A DNA stretch of 64,000 nucleotides from Avispirillum sp959601495 (GCA_959601495.1 CAUGPT010000001.1:62001-126000); one strand, 5' to 3'. Shown: positions 33,508 through 41,493, counted from the first letter of the stretch. Notes: generated from the letters alone by a model not told the origin. Program-made: numbers and translations.

Positions 33508-34829
33508 CTGAAAAGGTAGTATTTACAGAGGAAATGCGCAAGGATTATACTATCCTTATTCCTACCATGCTCCCGGTGCATTTCAAGCTTATAGCAAAAA
33601 TTCTCGAGCGCTACGGATACCACGCCGCGCCCCTTGAAAACTTCGGCAGAAGCGTTGTTGACAACGGATTGAAATATGTACATAACGACGCCTGCTATCC
33701 CGCACTTCTTGTAGTCGGACAGTTTATCGACGCCCTTGAAAGCGGCAGGTACGACACACATAAAGTGGCGCTGCTGTTTACACAGACGGGCGGCGGCTGC
33801 CGTGCTTCAAACTACATACCTCTGCTGAGAAAAGCGCTGGCAAAAGCAGGATACGAGTATGTGCCCGTTATAAGCCTTAACTTTGCGGGACTTGAGGAAA
33901 ACCCGGGCTTCAAGCTGACGCTGCCCATCCTGCACAGAATGGTGTACGCCGTAATGTACGGCGATCTGCTCATGCTCATGCGCAATCAGTGCCTGCCTTA
34001 CGAAAAGGAAAAGGGATCGACCCTTGCGCTCTGCGACAGGTGGACGGATAAGCTCACGGACGAAATGGCGGAGCATCACCTGAGATACAGCAAGGTCAAA
34101 AAGAACTACGCAGCCATAGTTCGGGACTTTGAGGCGCTGCCGAAAACGGGCGAGAAGAAAATTAAAGTGGGCATCGTGGGCGAGATATTCGTAAAGTTTT
34201 CGCCGCTCGGCAATAACCACCTTGAGGATTTTCTTGTATCCGAGGGAGCGGAAGTCACAATGGCGGGGCTTGTGGATTTCTGCCTGTACTGCATACAGAA
34301 CGGCATCAATGACTACGACCTTTACGGCGTAAAGCCCATGTACAAAGAAATATGCAAAATTATACTCAAAATCGTCGAGAAAAAGCAAAGCGACCTTATT
34401 ACCGCCATAAAGCAAAACAGCAGCTTTGCGCCGCCGACGCCCTTTGAACATACAAAATCCCTTATATCAGGCTATATCGGCAAGGGCATGAAAATGGGCG
34501 AGGGCTGGCTGCTTCCCGCAGAGATGCTGGAGCTTATAGACTCCGGCATAGACAACATCGTCTGCGTGCAGCCCTTCGGTTGCCTGCCCAACCATATTGT
34601 CGGCAAGGGCATGATGAAGCCCGTGAAAGAGAGAAATCCCGAGTGCAATATCGTTGCGGTCGATTATGACGCGGGCGCGACAAGGATAAATCAGGAAAAC
34701 AGAATAAAGCTTATGCTTTCCTGCGCCGCCGAAAAAGAGAGAGCCAAAAAGACGGCGAACGCTCCGAAACTCAGCACCGTCGGCGCCGAAAAGAAGAGCG
34801 AGGCAAAAGAGCCTGTGGGCATAGCATAA
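33504..34829 (+). CDS. 2-hydroxyacyl-CoA dehydratase D-component/double-cubane-type protein
   Basis: A 441-residue HgdB-like protein, expected to receive electrons from the upstream activase. It starts with GTG, preceded by AAAGGAGG, overlapping the activase stop (GTGA). Candidate cluster ligands are Cys in HNDACYPALLV, TGGGCRASNYIP and VQPFGCLPNH. In many Clostridia the equivalent regions form one polypeptide of about 1400 residues, so this looks like a split version. Substrate is not deducible. Confidence 0.8.
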   Translation: MTEKVVFTEEMRKDYTILIPTMLPVHFKLIAKILERYGYHAAPLENFGRSVVDNGLKYVHNDACYPALLVVGQFIDALESGRYDTHKVALLFTQTGGGCRASNYIPLLRKALAKAGYEYVPVISLNFAGLEENPGFKLTLPILHRMVYAVMYGDLLMLMRNQCLPYEKEKGSTLALCDRWTDKLTDEMAEHHLRYSKVKKNYAAIVRDFEALPKTGEKKIKVGIVGEIFVKFSPLGNNHLEDFLVSEGAEVTMAGLVDFCLYCIQNGINDYDLYGVKPMYKEICKIILKIVEKKQSDLITAIKQNSSFAPPTPFEHTKSLISGYIGKGMKMGEGWLLPAEMLELIDSGIDNIVCVQPFGCLPNHIVGKGMMKPVKERNPECNIVAVDYDAGATRINQENRIKLMLSCAAEKERAKKTANAPKLSTVGAEKKSEAKEPVGIA

Positions 34830-34856
34830 GTAAATATTGCTTTTTGAGGTGGTACC

Positions 34857-35573
34857 GTGAAAAAAGTACTCATATCGGGCGGCAGCCGCGGAATAGGCGC
34901 CGCCTGCACTGAAAAATTTCGCGCGGCGGGCGATGATGTCGTATTTATATATAAAAACAGCAGGGAAGCGGCAGAGGCGCTGTGCTCGCGTACGGGCGCG
35001 CGCAGTATCTGCGCCGATGTATCTGACCCCAAAGCCGCTGCTGCGGCTTTGCACCGCGCCGCAGAGCTTATGGGCGGACTTGACACCCTTGTGTGTTGTG
35101 TGGGCGTTGCGCATATAGCGCAGATATGCGACTGCGGCGACGAGGACTGGCGGCGCGTTTGCGATACGGACCTCGGCTCGACATTCACCCTTTGCAGAGA
35201 AGCGTCGAAAATAATGGTAAAAGCCCACAGTGGCTCTATCATCAATATCGGCAGCATATGGGGCGCCGTGGGCGCCTCCTGTGAGTGCGCTTACAGCGCG
35301 GCGAAGGCGGGCGTGCGCGGACTTACAATGTCCCTTGCAAAAGAGCTTGCGCCTTCCGGTATAAACGTGAACTGCGTCGAGCCGGGAGTTATCGACACCG
35401 ATATGAACAAATGCTTTGACGCGGCGGCTCGCGATGCGATAGTATCCGAAATTCCCGCGGGACGTATGGGCAGCGCCGCGGAAGTCGCCGAGCTTGTGTA
35501 TTTTCTGTCCGGCGACGATGCAAAATATATAACGGCGCAGTGCATCGGGATCGACGGCGCTTTCGGAAGATAA
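34857..35573 (+). CDS. Short-chain dehydrogenase/reductase (FabG-like)
   Basis: A 238-residue classical SDR with the NAD(P)-binding motif ISGGSRGIG, active-site Ser in INIGSIWGAVG and YSAAKAG (Tyr-x3-Lys), and the FabG-like end QCIGIDGAFGR. It most resembles 3-oxoacyl-ACP reductases, but NNAG is replaced by CCVGVA, so the true substrate is uncertain. GTG start with GAGGTGG upstream. It follows the dehydratase pair by 27 bp and probably belongs to the same transcript. Confidence 0.88.
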   Translation: MKKVLISGGSRGIGAACTEKFRAAGDDVVFIYKNSREAAEALCSRTGARSICADVSDPKAAAAALHRAAELMGGLDTLVCCVGVAHIAQICDCGDEDWRRVCDTDLGSTFTLCREASKIMVKAHSGSIINIGSIWGAVGASCECAYSAAKAGVRGLTMSLAKELAPSGINVNCVEPGVIDTDMNKCFDAAARDAIVSEIPAGRMGSAAEVAELVYFLSGDDAKYITAQCIGIDGAFGR

Positions 35574-35637
35574 GCCTTGACTTTGAGCCGCCCCGGTGGT
35601 ATCATATACCGACTGACTGAATATAAAGGAACTTGAA

Positions 35638-37245
35638 ATGATCACTGTAAACAATCTTTCTTTCAACTTCGGCGGACAGCTTCTGTTCAAAAACGTCGAT
35701 CTCAAATTTACAAAAGGCAACTGCTACGGCGTCATCGGCGCAAACGGCGCGGGTAAGACCACGTTTTTCAAGCTTATCTGCGGCGAGCTTGAGCCTACGA
35801 CGGGCAATGTGGAGATCACCCCGGGCGAGCGTATGTCCGTGCTGCGGCAGGACCACTTCGCGTTTGACGCATACACCGTGCTTGATACGGTCATCATGGG
35901 CAACAGACGCCTGTACGATACCATGAAGGAAAGAGAAGCCATATACGCCAAAGAGGATTTCTCCGACGAGGACGGCATCCGCGCCGCGGAGCTTGAAGGC
36001 GATTTCGCGGAGCTCGGCGGCTGGGAAGCGGAGAGCGACGTCTCCCGCATGATACAGGGACTGGGACTTTCAGAGGATATACTCACCTCTGAAATGTCGT
36101 CGCTGCGCGACAGCGAAAAGGTCAAAGTGCTGCTTGCACAGGCGCTTTTCGGAAACCCCGATATTATCCTTCTTGACGAGCCTACAAACGGTCTCGACCT
36201 TGCTGCCGTACGCTGGCTTGAGGACTTTCTCGCCGATTATTTCGGCACTGTGCTCGTCATTTCCCATGACAGACATTTTCTCAATAACGTATGTACGAAC
36301 ATAGTCGATATCGACTATAATGACATAAAAATGTACGTGGGCAACTACGAATTCTGGTATGAATCCAGCCAGCTCATACAGCGGCTCACAAAGGCGCAGA
36401 ATAAGAAAAACGAAGAAAAGATACGCGACCTGCAGGAGTTCATCTCCCGTTTCTCCGCCAATAAATCGAAATCGCGCCAGGCAACGTCCAGACGTAAACT
36501 GCTCGATAAGCTGACGGTGCAGGAGCTGCCCGCTTCAAGCAGACGCTATCCCTATATCGGCTTCGATATGGACAGAGTCGCCGGCAAGGATATTCTTTTC
36601 GTAAACGACCTTGAGAAAAGCGAAAACGGACAAAAGCTGTTTTCAAACGTAACGTTCACCGTCGCAAAGGACGATAAGATTGCATTCGTCGGCAACGAGC
36701 TTGCAATAACGGCGCTGTTCCGCATACTGGCGGAGGAGATCGAGCCGGACGCGGGCAGCTTCAAGTGGGGAATAAGCATAACGCGCTCATATTTCCCCCA
36801 CGATAATACCTCGTATTTCGAGGGCCACACCGAGAATATGCTTGATTGGATGCGCCCGTATTCCAAGGATCAGACGGAAACATACCTGAGAGGCATGCTC
36901 GGCAGAATGCTGTTTTCGGGCGATGCACCCTATAAGCAGGTAAGTGTTCTCTCCGGCGGAGAAAAGGTCAGATGCATGTTTGCCAGAATGATGCTTTTCG
37001 GCTCAAACTTTCTCATAGTGGATCAGCCTACCGACCACCTGGACCTTGAATCCATAACTGCCGTAAATAACGGTCTGCGCGACTTTAAGGGCAACCTGCT
37101 GCTCTCAAGCCATGACTACGAGATAGTCAATACCGTCGCGAACAGAATAATAGAGCTTCGTCCCGACGGCATGACGGACTTCTACGGCACATACGACGAG
37201 TATGTGGCGAAAAAGGAAGCCGAGGCAGCCGCCGAAGCCAACTGA
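35638..37245 (+). CDS. ABC-F family ATPase with one degenerate ATP site
   Basis: A 535-residue soluble ABC-F protein (YkpA/YbiT-like) that should act on the ribosome E site. NBD1 has Walker A IGANGAGKTT and Walker B IILLDEPTNGLD, but its signature is SSLRDSEK instead of LSGGEK. NBD2 has a good signature (LSGGEKVR), but Walker A is VGNELAITAL and the catalytic Glu of Walker B is Gln (IVDQPTDHLD). So only the NBD1-Walker/NBD2-signature site looks competent. The linker (residues 245-290) is the basic P-site-tRNA-interaction region. Start ATG 35638 follows AAGGAAC. Confidence 0.9.
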   Translation: MITVNNLSFNFGGQLLFKNVDLKFTKGNCYGVIGANGAGKTTFFKLICGELEPTTGNVEITPGERMSVLRQDHFAFDAYTVLDTVIMGNRRLYDTMKEREAIYAKEDFSDEDGIRAAELEGDFAELGGWEAESDVSRMIQGLGLSEDILTSEMSSLRDSEKVKVLLAQALFGNPDIILLDEPTNGLDLAAVRWLEDFLADYFGTVLVISHDRHFLNNVCTNIVDIDYNDIKMYVGNYEFWYESSQLIQRLTKAQNKKNEEKIRDLQEFISRFSANKSKSRQATSRRKLLDKLTVQELPASSRRYPYIGFDMDRVAGKDILFVNDLEKSENGQKLFSNVTFTVAKDDKIAFVGNELAITALFRILAEEIEPDAGSFKWGISITRSYFPHDNTSYFEGHTENMLDWMRPYSKDQTETYLRGMLGRMLFSGDAPYKQVSVLSGGEKVRCMFARMMLFGSNFLIVDQPTDHLDLESITAVNNGLRDFKGNLLLSSHDYEIVNTVANRIIELRPDGMTDFYGTYDEYVAKKEAEAAAEAN

Positions 37246-37279
37246 CAAAAAACCGACTGCAAAGCAGTCGGTTTTTTTT
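37246..37279 (+). terminator. Terminator of the ABC-F gene
   Basis: AACCGACTGC/GCAGTCGGTT stem with a 3-nt loop and eight T. It is the last clearly chromosomal feature; 150 bp of AT-rich, featureless DNA follow before the mobile region. Confidence 0.92.
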
Positions 37280-37433
37280 GTGCCGTGCAGAGTGTTGTCC
37301 TGCCGTTACTCTTGATGAACGGAAGAGTTGCGGTTTCATTTTTTACAAATCGTCACATAATATTTCAAAGAAAATACTATATTTTTATGAAAAGTCAAGA
37401 GGTAAATTGCAAAAAGTCGCAAAAAATTTTATT

Positions 37434-38477
37434 TTAGGCGGATAGGAGGCTATTTATGCACGCCTCGTATAAGTCGGCAGAGGTCGAAAAGTTAAAAATA
37501 CCTCTCGGGTAATTGTTTATCCATTGTTCGAGCTTTCGGGTGTCTGCGGGCGTTACTTTTTCAAAGCTAACGCCTTTTGGATAGTGTCGGCGTATCATTT
37601 TATTTTGATTTTCGTTAGAGCCACGCTCGTAAGCGCTGTAAGGGTGGCAATAATATACTTTTGTGCGGTTGCTAACGCGACGGCAGCTTTGCTCGAGTCC
37701 CTCTCGGTCGGAAAACTCGGAGCCGTTGTCTATTGTGATACTTTGGAACACTTTGTAAAAGTCTGCACCGTATGTGCGCTCTATGCCGTTAAGAGCTTTA
37801 ACAACGCTTGCGGCTGTATGGTCTTTCATAATGCGTATAATTTCGTAGCGGGTATAACGCTCGGTAAGTACAAGCATAGTTTTTTTAGTACCTTTTTTGC
37901 CCTCTACGCAATCCATTTCCCAATGACCGAAAGTTGAACGCTCCGCAATCTCTGCGGGGCGTTTCTCTATGCTTTCGCCTTTTGGTGCACGAGCGGCACG
38001 TACTTTTTTATATTTCTTTTTCGTCTTGTTTTTCTTTACGGGCAAGTCGGCATTTGTGATAGTTAAAAAAACGCCGTCCGTAATATAGCGATAAAAAGTA
38101 GTCTTTGAAATGGTGGTATTGAATTGTATTCCTTTTTGCTTTATTTCCCCCAAAATAGCACCAGGCGTGTATTTTTCAACCGATACTTTATATTCAAGAT
38201 AATTAGCGTATTCGTGGTCGTTTCCGATTTTGAGCCCCGCTCCCTTTGCTCTTAAATTCTCTTGATATTTTTCCTCCGCAATATCGGGACTGTATCGCAT
38301 TTCGGTTGTGTAGTCGCTATTTAAGTGTTCATATTGTCCTCTTGCGAGCTCGTTATAAATTGTTCTCCAATGCACGCCAAGCATACACGCCATATCCTTT
38401 TTTGATACTCCCGCTTTTAGCCACGCCTCTATTTTTAGCCTGTCGTTAAAGGTTAAATGCTTAAATGTTCTTTTCAT
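37434..38477 (-). CDS. IS30 family transposase
   Basis: A 347-residue DDE transposase. It has an N-terminal helix-turn-helix (LKAGVSKKDMACMLGVHWRTI), then the catalytic core: first Asp in HWEMDCVEGKKG, second in SITIDNGSEF, Glu in SNENQNKMIRRHYPKG, all intact. The C-terminal LYEAC-x-Ser segment is also family-typical. I start at ATG 38477 (MKRTFKHLTF), which follows GGAGCG; an upstream frame adds 19 residues. The gene appears functional. Confidence 0.93.
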   Translation of the reverse strand: MKRTFKHLTFNDRLKIEAWLKAGVSKKDMACMLGVHWRTIYNELARGQYEHLNSDYTTEMRYSPDIAEEKYQENLRAKGAGLKIGNDHEYANYLEYKVSVEKYTPGAILGEIKQKGIQFNTTISKTTFYRYITDGVFLTITNADLPVKKNKTKKKYKKVRAARAPKGESIEKRPAEIAERSTFGHWEMDCVEGKKGTKKTMLVLTERYTRYEIIRIMKDHTAASVVKALNGIERTYGADFYKVFQSITIDNGSEFSDREGLEQSCRRVSNRTKVYYCHPYSAYERGSNENQNKMIRRHYPKGVSFEKVTPADTRKLEQWINNYPRGIFNFSTSADLYEACINSLLSA

Positions 38478-38521
38478 AATAAAATCGCTCCGTTTTATTG
38501 AAATAATCATTAAAATAATAT

Positions 38522-38548
38522 AGCCCGCTCCCACGGAGGGAACGGGCT
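38522..38548 (-). terminator. Possible hicAB terminator
   Basis: Hairpin AGCCCGTTCCC against GGGAGCGGGCT on the minus strand, followed by an AT-rich tail, between hicB and the transposase. Confidence 0.5.
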
Positions 38549-38562
38549 CAAGTGTGCTCGGT

Positions 38563-38958
38563 TTACCTGTCTGTTATTCTCAACTCCCGTTTGAGTGCCT
38601 CTTGTAAAGCCTGGGAAAAGTTAATATTTGCCTTTTCTGCCGCATAGCAAAGCCAACTCGGGAGAGTACAATTTTTCTTAACTACTCTCATTTCGTTTTT
38701 GCGCCGATATTCTGCAAAGTCAACGTCTACAAGCGTTACGATTTCTCCTTGCGCCGTTTTAACAGTATCGAGCTTGCGGGGTGTAGGCAGCGCTTTTCCG
38801 TCGTCCTCCATATCAATACCCATTAAGCCGATAGCGTCCCGCGCCATTTCGATAGCGTCGGTTAAATCCTCGCCTTGTGTGTTAATATCAAAATCGGGAA
38901 TATAAACCGTAAAGCCCTTATCCTCGGGTATAAGCAAAATAGGATATGAATTTTTCAT
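38563..38958 (-). CDS. hicB: HicB family antitoxin
   Basis: A 131-residue antitoxin. The N-terminal degenerate RNase-H-like domain shows PILLIPEDKGFTVYIPDFD and DLTDAIEMARDAIGLMG. The C-terminal segment PSWLCYAAEKANINFSQALQEAL looks like a ribbon-helix-helix DNA-binding domain that would repress the module's promoter. SD GGAGG precedes the ATG. It follows hicA by 49 bp. Confidence 0.92.
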   Translation of the reverse strand: MKNSYPILLIPEDKGFTVYIPDFDINTQGEDLTDAIEMARDAIGLMGIDMEDDGKALPTPRKLDTVKTAQGEIVTLVDVDFAEYRRKNEMRVVKKNCTLPSWLCYAAEKANINFSQALQEALKRELRITDR

Positions 38959-39007
38959 ATATAGTTACCTCCAATAAAATATATATTAAGCTCGGGCGGC
39001 GTGGGGC

Positions 39008-39190
39008 TCATTTGAGCCCCCGCCTTTTAATTATTGCCCTTGCGAGATTTTCTTTTAATTCTCTGTGCCTCGGGATTGTTTCGCTCTCTTTTCCGTTGGT
39101 GTAGATGTCGTGCCCGCCTCCGTTTCTTTTTAAGTACCAACCGTTTTTTTCGAGTAGCTTTATGAGGTCTGCTCTTTTCGTTTGTATCAT
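39008..39190 (-). CDS. hicA: HicA family toxin (mRNA interferase)
   Basis: A 60-residue toxin of the HicA fold (double-stranded-RNA-binding-like). It has the catalytic His in GGGHDIY and the family pattern LIKLLEKNGWYLKRNGGGH with IPRHRELKENLARAIIKR. HicA toxins cleave mRNA and are neutralised by HicB. It is first in the pair, has GAGAGGAG in front of its ATG, and is driven by a consensus promoter at 39208-39236. Confidence 0.94.
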   Translation of the reverse strand: MIQTKRADLIKLLEKNGWYLKRNGGGHDIYTNGKESETIPRHRELKENLARAIIKRRGLK

Positions 39191-39207
39191 CTCCTCTCTA
39201 TGTTTAT

Positions 39208-39236
39208 ATTATACGCCTTTAATGCGTATTTGTCAA
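39208..39236 (-). promoter_or_regulatory. hicAB promoter with internal operator
   Basis: On the minus strand TTGACA, 17 bp, TATAAT: a full consensus. The spacer and -10 contain an inverted repeat ATACGC-N7-GCGTAT (39211-39229), a good candidate operator for HicB autoregulation. Confidence 0.85.
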
Positions 39237-39276
39237 GCCCTTTTTCAAAACTTTTTGCGGTTTTTTGCAATTATTA

Positions 39277-39305
39277 TTGAAAGCGCGGCGGTTTTCTGAT
39301 ATAAT
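39277..39305 (+). promoter_or_regulatory. Promoter of the rod-like RNA/HIRAN unit
   Basis: TTGAAA, 17 bp, TATAAT on the plus strand. The expected transcription start is around 39311-39313, exactly where the first stem of the RNA begins. Confidence 0.8.
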
Positions 39306-39310
39306 AAGGG

Positions 39311-39480
39311 TACCACACTAATTTAATAATTTGTTTTATGCTGTAAGTGCGCTTTTTTTACTTCGGTAAAAATGCGGGCTTGTTTTTGCGTCTTATAGCG
39401 TAAAACATAGAATTAGTGTGGTAGCAATTCGGAGCTTGCGTTTTTCGTGCGTGCAGCGACGAGTTGCACGCACTTTTTTT
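39311..39480 (+). ncRNA. Structured RNA of about 170 nt, leader or free-standing
   Basis: The predicted transcript folds into a rod. A 13-bp perfect closing stem (TACCACACTAATT 39311-39323 with AATTAGTGTGGTA 39411-39423) is followed by a bulge and a 16-bp stem with two G-U pairs (TGTTTTATGCTGTAAG 39332-39347 with CTTATAGCGTAAAACA 39392-39407). The rod ends in an apical stem capped by C(UUCG)G at 39361-39366. A terminator follows: GTGCGTGCA/TGCACGCAC and seven T (39447-39480). It ends four bases before the SD of the HIRAN-like gene. It is either a regulated leader or an independent RNA; its overall shape recalls 6S RNA, but I do not claim homology. Confidence 0.65.
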
Positions 39481-39494
39481 ATGGAGGTATGGAA

Positions 39495-39827
39495 ATGGGG
39501 TTGTTTTCTAAAAAAGTAATTGACGAGTTTTCTTGCGACGTATGGGGTACGGCATACACAAACGAAAACGGCACGAGCCGTCAAACGTACATAGCGCGGT
39601 TAAAGGTGGGCGACGATTTATTATTCCACCCTGCGCCGACTGCCGATTATCCCGATACGATAGGTGTATTTACTAAAAAGAACGAGCAAATAGGTTTTAT
39701 AGGGTATAAGGACTTAAACAAAATACGGGGCTTATATCTCCATAATAAAGCCTCGGTATCGGTAGAAAAAATAATTAACTCCGAGCGCGGGCTGTGTGTA
39801 GCAATGCACATAAAAATTTATAAATAA
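39495..39827 (+). CDS. Small HIRAN-like protein (prophage moron)
   Basis: A 110-residue protein encoded opposite to the phage structural genes. The stretch RLKVGDDLLFHPAPTADYPD followed by TIGVFTKKNEQIGFIGY resembles the HIRAN fold (a small DNA- or nucleotide-end-binding beta domain), though similarity is modest. ATG 39495 is preferred because GGAGG lies seven bases upstream; an ATG at 39489 is too close. Expression must pass the terminator at 39447-39480 unless another promoter exists. Its own promoter, opposite orientation and flanking terminators fit a lysogenic-conversion gene. Confidence 0.6.
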   Translation: MGLFSKKVIDEFSCDVWGTAYTNENGTSRQTYIARLKVGDDLLFHPAPTADYPDTIGVFTKKNEQIGFIGYKDLNKIRGLYLHNKASVSVEKIINSERGLCVAMHIKIYK

Positions 39828-39829
39828 AA

Positions 39830-39861
39830 ATAAGGCGGAGGCTTATTGCCCCCGCCTTTTG
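39830..39861. terminator. Bidirectional terminator
   Basis: AAGGCGGAGGC (39832-39842) pairs with GCCCCCGCCTT (39848-39858), T-run on the plus strand and A-rich on the other, between the convergent HIRAN-like and gp10-like genes. Confidence 0.75.
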
Positions 39862-39863
39862 CT

Positions 39864-40397
39864 TTAGTCGTCGTCCTCGAACTCGTCGCCCTTGTCTATT
39901 TTCAAGCCCGCCTCCTCAAACGATTTTGTCATTTCTTTTAAGTATTCCTCTTGTGCTGCGCGTATTTCTCCGATATTATTTTGCACGGTGTCGCGCAATA
40001 CGTTTGTTGCTCTCGTGCCTGGGTGGTTGACGTGAAAACCGTATATATTGTTTTCGTACCTCATAAACGCCCGTTTGCCGTCTTTCGGCATAGTATGCGG
40101 TTTTACTCCAAACTCTACCCAATGCGGCGAGGCGTGCGAGGGTAATTTATTCTTTTTCTTGACTTTTTGCCAAGAGTAAAAGCCGACTTGTAGCGTCGGC
40201 TGCCCCGTAGAATAATTTATCATAACCCAGGTGCCTATATGGTTTTTGAAACGCTTTGAACGGACGGGCACGTTTTCGCGTAAGTATTTCCGCACGACTT
40301 TTCCCGAGGCTCGCAGAGCTGTTTTTGAGAGCCCTATTATTGTTTTTTTCGCCTCGTCGCTTTTGTCTACAAAGGTTATGTTATATTTATTTGCCAT
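39864..40397 (-). CDS. HK97 gp10-like head-tail/tail component
   Basis: A 177-residue protein resembling HK97 gp10, which normally sits at the head-tail or tail-terminator interface. Supporting features are ALRASGKVVRKYLRENVPVR, SPHWVEFGVKPHTMP and the typical HPGTRATNVLRDTVQNN followed by a C-terminal helix and an acidic tail. ATG 40397 has AAAGGAG seven bases upstream; the longer frame from 40448 lacks an SD. It is displaced: family members are normally between the head-closure and tail-terminator genes, here it lies past the lysin. Confidence 0.75.
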   Translation of the reverse strand: MANKYNITFVDKSDEAKKTIIGLSKTALRASGKVVRKYLRENVPVRSKRFKNHIGTWVMINYSTGQPTLQVGFYSWQKVKKKNKLPSHASPHWVEFGVKPHTMPKDGKRAFMRYENNIYGFHVNHPGTRATNVLRDTVQNNIGEIRAAQEEYLKEMTKSFEEAGLKIDKGDEFEDDD

Positions 40398-40482
40398 ACT
40401 TCGACTCCTTTCGGAAAGTGAAAAAGCGGCGGGCGAGGTTTCCCTCAATCCCGCCGCTTTTCCTATGTGAATTTAAGGAGGA

Positions 40483-41487
40483 CTATTTAAGCAGAGCGTT
40501 TACGCGGCTCTGCACGGCGCTATAATCATAGCCCGCGGCTGTAAGCCTGTTTTTGCGGTCTGCACCGTTGCCCCAGGCTCCGCGGATAACCTCGCGGGCG
40601 ATTTCGTCAACGGACTTTTTCGGCGCGGTGTCAGCACCTACCGCCGTACCGCTCTTTGTAGTAATAAATGTGTCGTAGCCCGCCGCCTTGAGCTTTGCCG
40701 CCATAGCGTCGGCGTTTGCCTTTACGGAGTAGGCTCCGACCTGGACTTTATAGAGATTGCCGCTCTGCACAATGTAGGTATCAAAGCCCGCGGCTTTGAG
40801 CTTATCGGCAAGGGCGGTAGCGTTGCTCTTTTTGCTGAAAGCCCCCGTCTGCACACGGTACAGAGTTTTATCCTCCGAGGGTTTCGGCTGCTCTGCGGGC
40901 TTGACTTGTGCTGCGAGCTTTGCTTTTACCGCGGTGCGGAACATATCCATTGTGTAGGAAAAGTTTTTCCACCAGTTATCGGGGTCGCCGTGGTTACTTC
41001 CATAACCGAGAGCGTGCGCCTCGCGGTGGCTTACGATATTATCAACCGACAAGCCGTACTCCTTGCAGAGATAAGCGCAATACTCAATAGCGGTATCGCG
41101 CACCGCCTCAAAATACGCCTTGTTCGTGAGCCCGTCCTCGCACATTTCAAACTGAATATATGCGGGGTTGTAATTATAAGAGCCTTTCGAGCCGCTCCCA
41201 ACGCCCCAACAACAATAATTGTACGGGAGAATGTTTGCAACCCTTACGGCTCCGTTTTTATCGTAGCCGATAAAGGAGTGAACGCAAACGGAGCGTTTCA
41301 TTACCGAGGCGGGGTTATTCCAATGGTTGCCGTACTGGTTTACGCCCACCTCGTCGGGTGCGTCAACGTAGCGTTTCAAGTACGGGTTATTTGCACCCGT
41401 ACTATGTACGACAATGCCCGCGGGTTTCATTTTCCGCGCCGCCTTGTAGCAATCGTTCTTTGTTGCGTATGCCGTAATGATGTTCAT
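40483..41487 (-). CDS. Endolysin: N-acetylmuramoyl-L-alanine amidase with SPOR and Cpl-7-like repeats
   Basis: A 334-residue lysin. The N-terminal amidase_2 domain has zinc ligand His28 in GIVVHSTGA, IQFEMCEDG and NIVSHREAHALGYGSNHGDPD. Two SPOR-like repeats follow (YRVQTGAFSKKSNATALADK and YKVQVGAYSVKANADAMAAK), then a C-terminal Cpl-7-like wall-binding motif (VDEIAREVIRGAWGNGADRK). It lies directly after the holin. Confidence 0.93.
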   Translation of the reverse strand: MNIITAYATKNDCYKAARKMKPAGIVVHSTGANNPYLKRYVDAPDEVGVNQYGNHWNNPASVMKRSVCVHSFIGYDKNGAVRVANILPYNYCCWGVGSGSKGSYNYNPAYIQFEMCEDGLTNKAYFEAVRDTAIEYCAYLCKEYGLSVDNIVSHREAHALGYGSNHGDPDNWWKNFSYTMDMFRTAVKAKLAAQVKPAEQPKPSEDKTLYRVQTGAFSKKSNATALADKLKAAGFDTYIVQSGNLYKVQVGAYSVKANADAMAAKLKAAGYDTFITTKSGTAVGADTAPKKSVDEIAREVIRGAWGNGADRKNRLTAAGYDYSAVQSRVNALLK

Positions 41488-41493
41488 ACTGTT

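Larger units (their letters stand above)
37406..39271 (-). mobile_element. Putative IS30-type element enclosing a HicAB module
   Basis: Imperfect terminal inverted repeats of 25 bp, 22 of 25 matching: 37406-37430 reads ATTGCAAAAAGTCGCAAAAA then ATTTT. The reverse complement of 39247-39271 reads ATTGCAAAAAACCGCAAAAA then GTTTT. The three differences are transitions. The left repeat ends three bases before the IS30 transposase stop, as in IS30 family members. Between the ends lie the transposase, hicB and hicA, giving 1866 bp, longer than a plain IS30 element. I see no target duplication. Confidence 0.5.

Noticed and set aside
37434..38534. Transposase as the phage's own integration enzyme
   Set aside because: IS30 transposases mobilise IS elements; the phage integrase is expected beyond the right edge, as the lysogeny genes are not in the window.
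39311..39423. MITE interpretation of the 113-bp inverted-repeat segment
   Set aside because: Provisionally set aside: no flanking target duplication was seen, and promoter, UUCG loop and terminator fit an RNA better. Not excluded.
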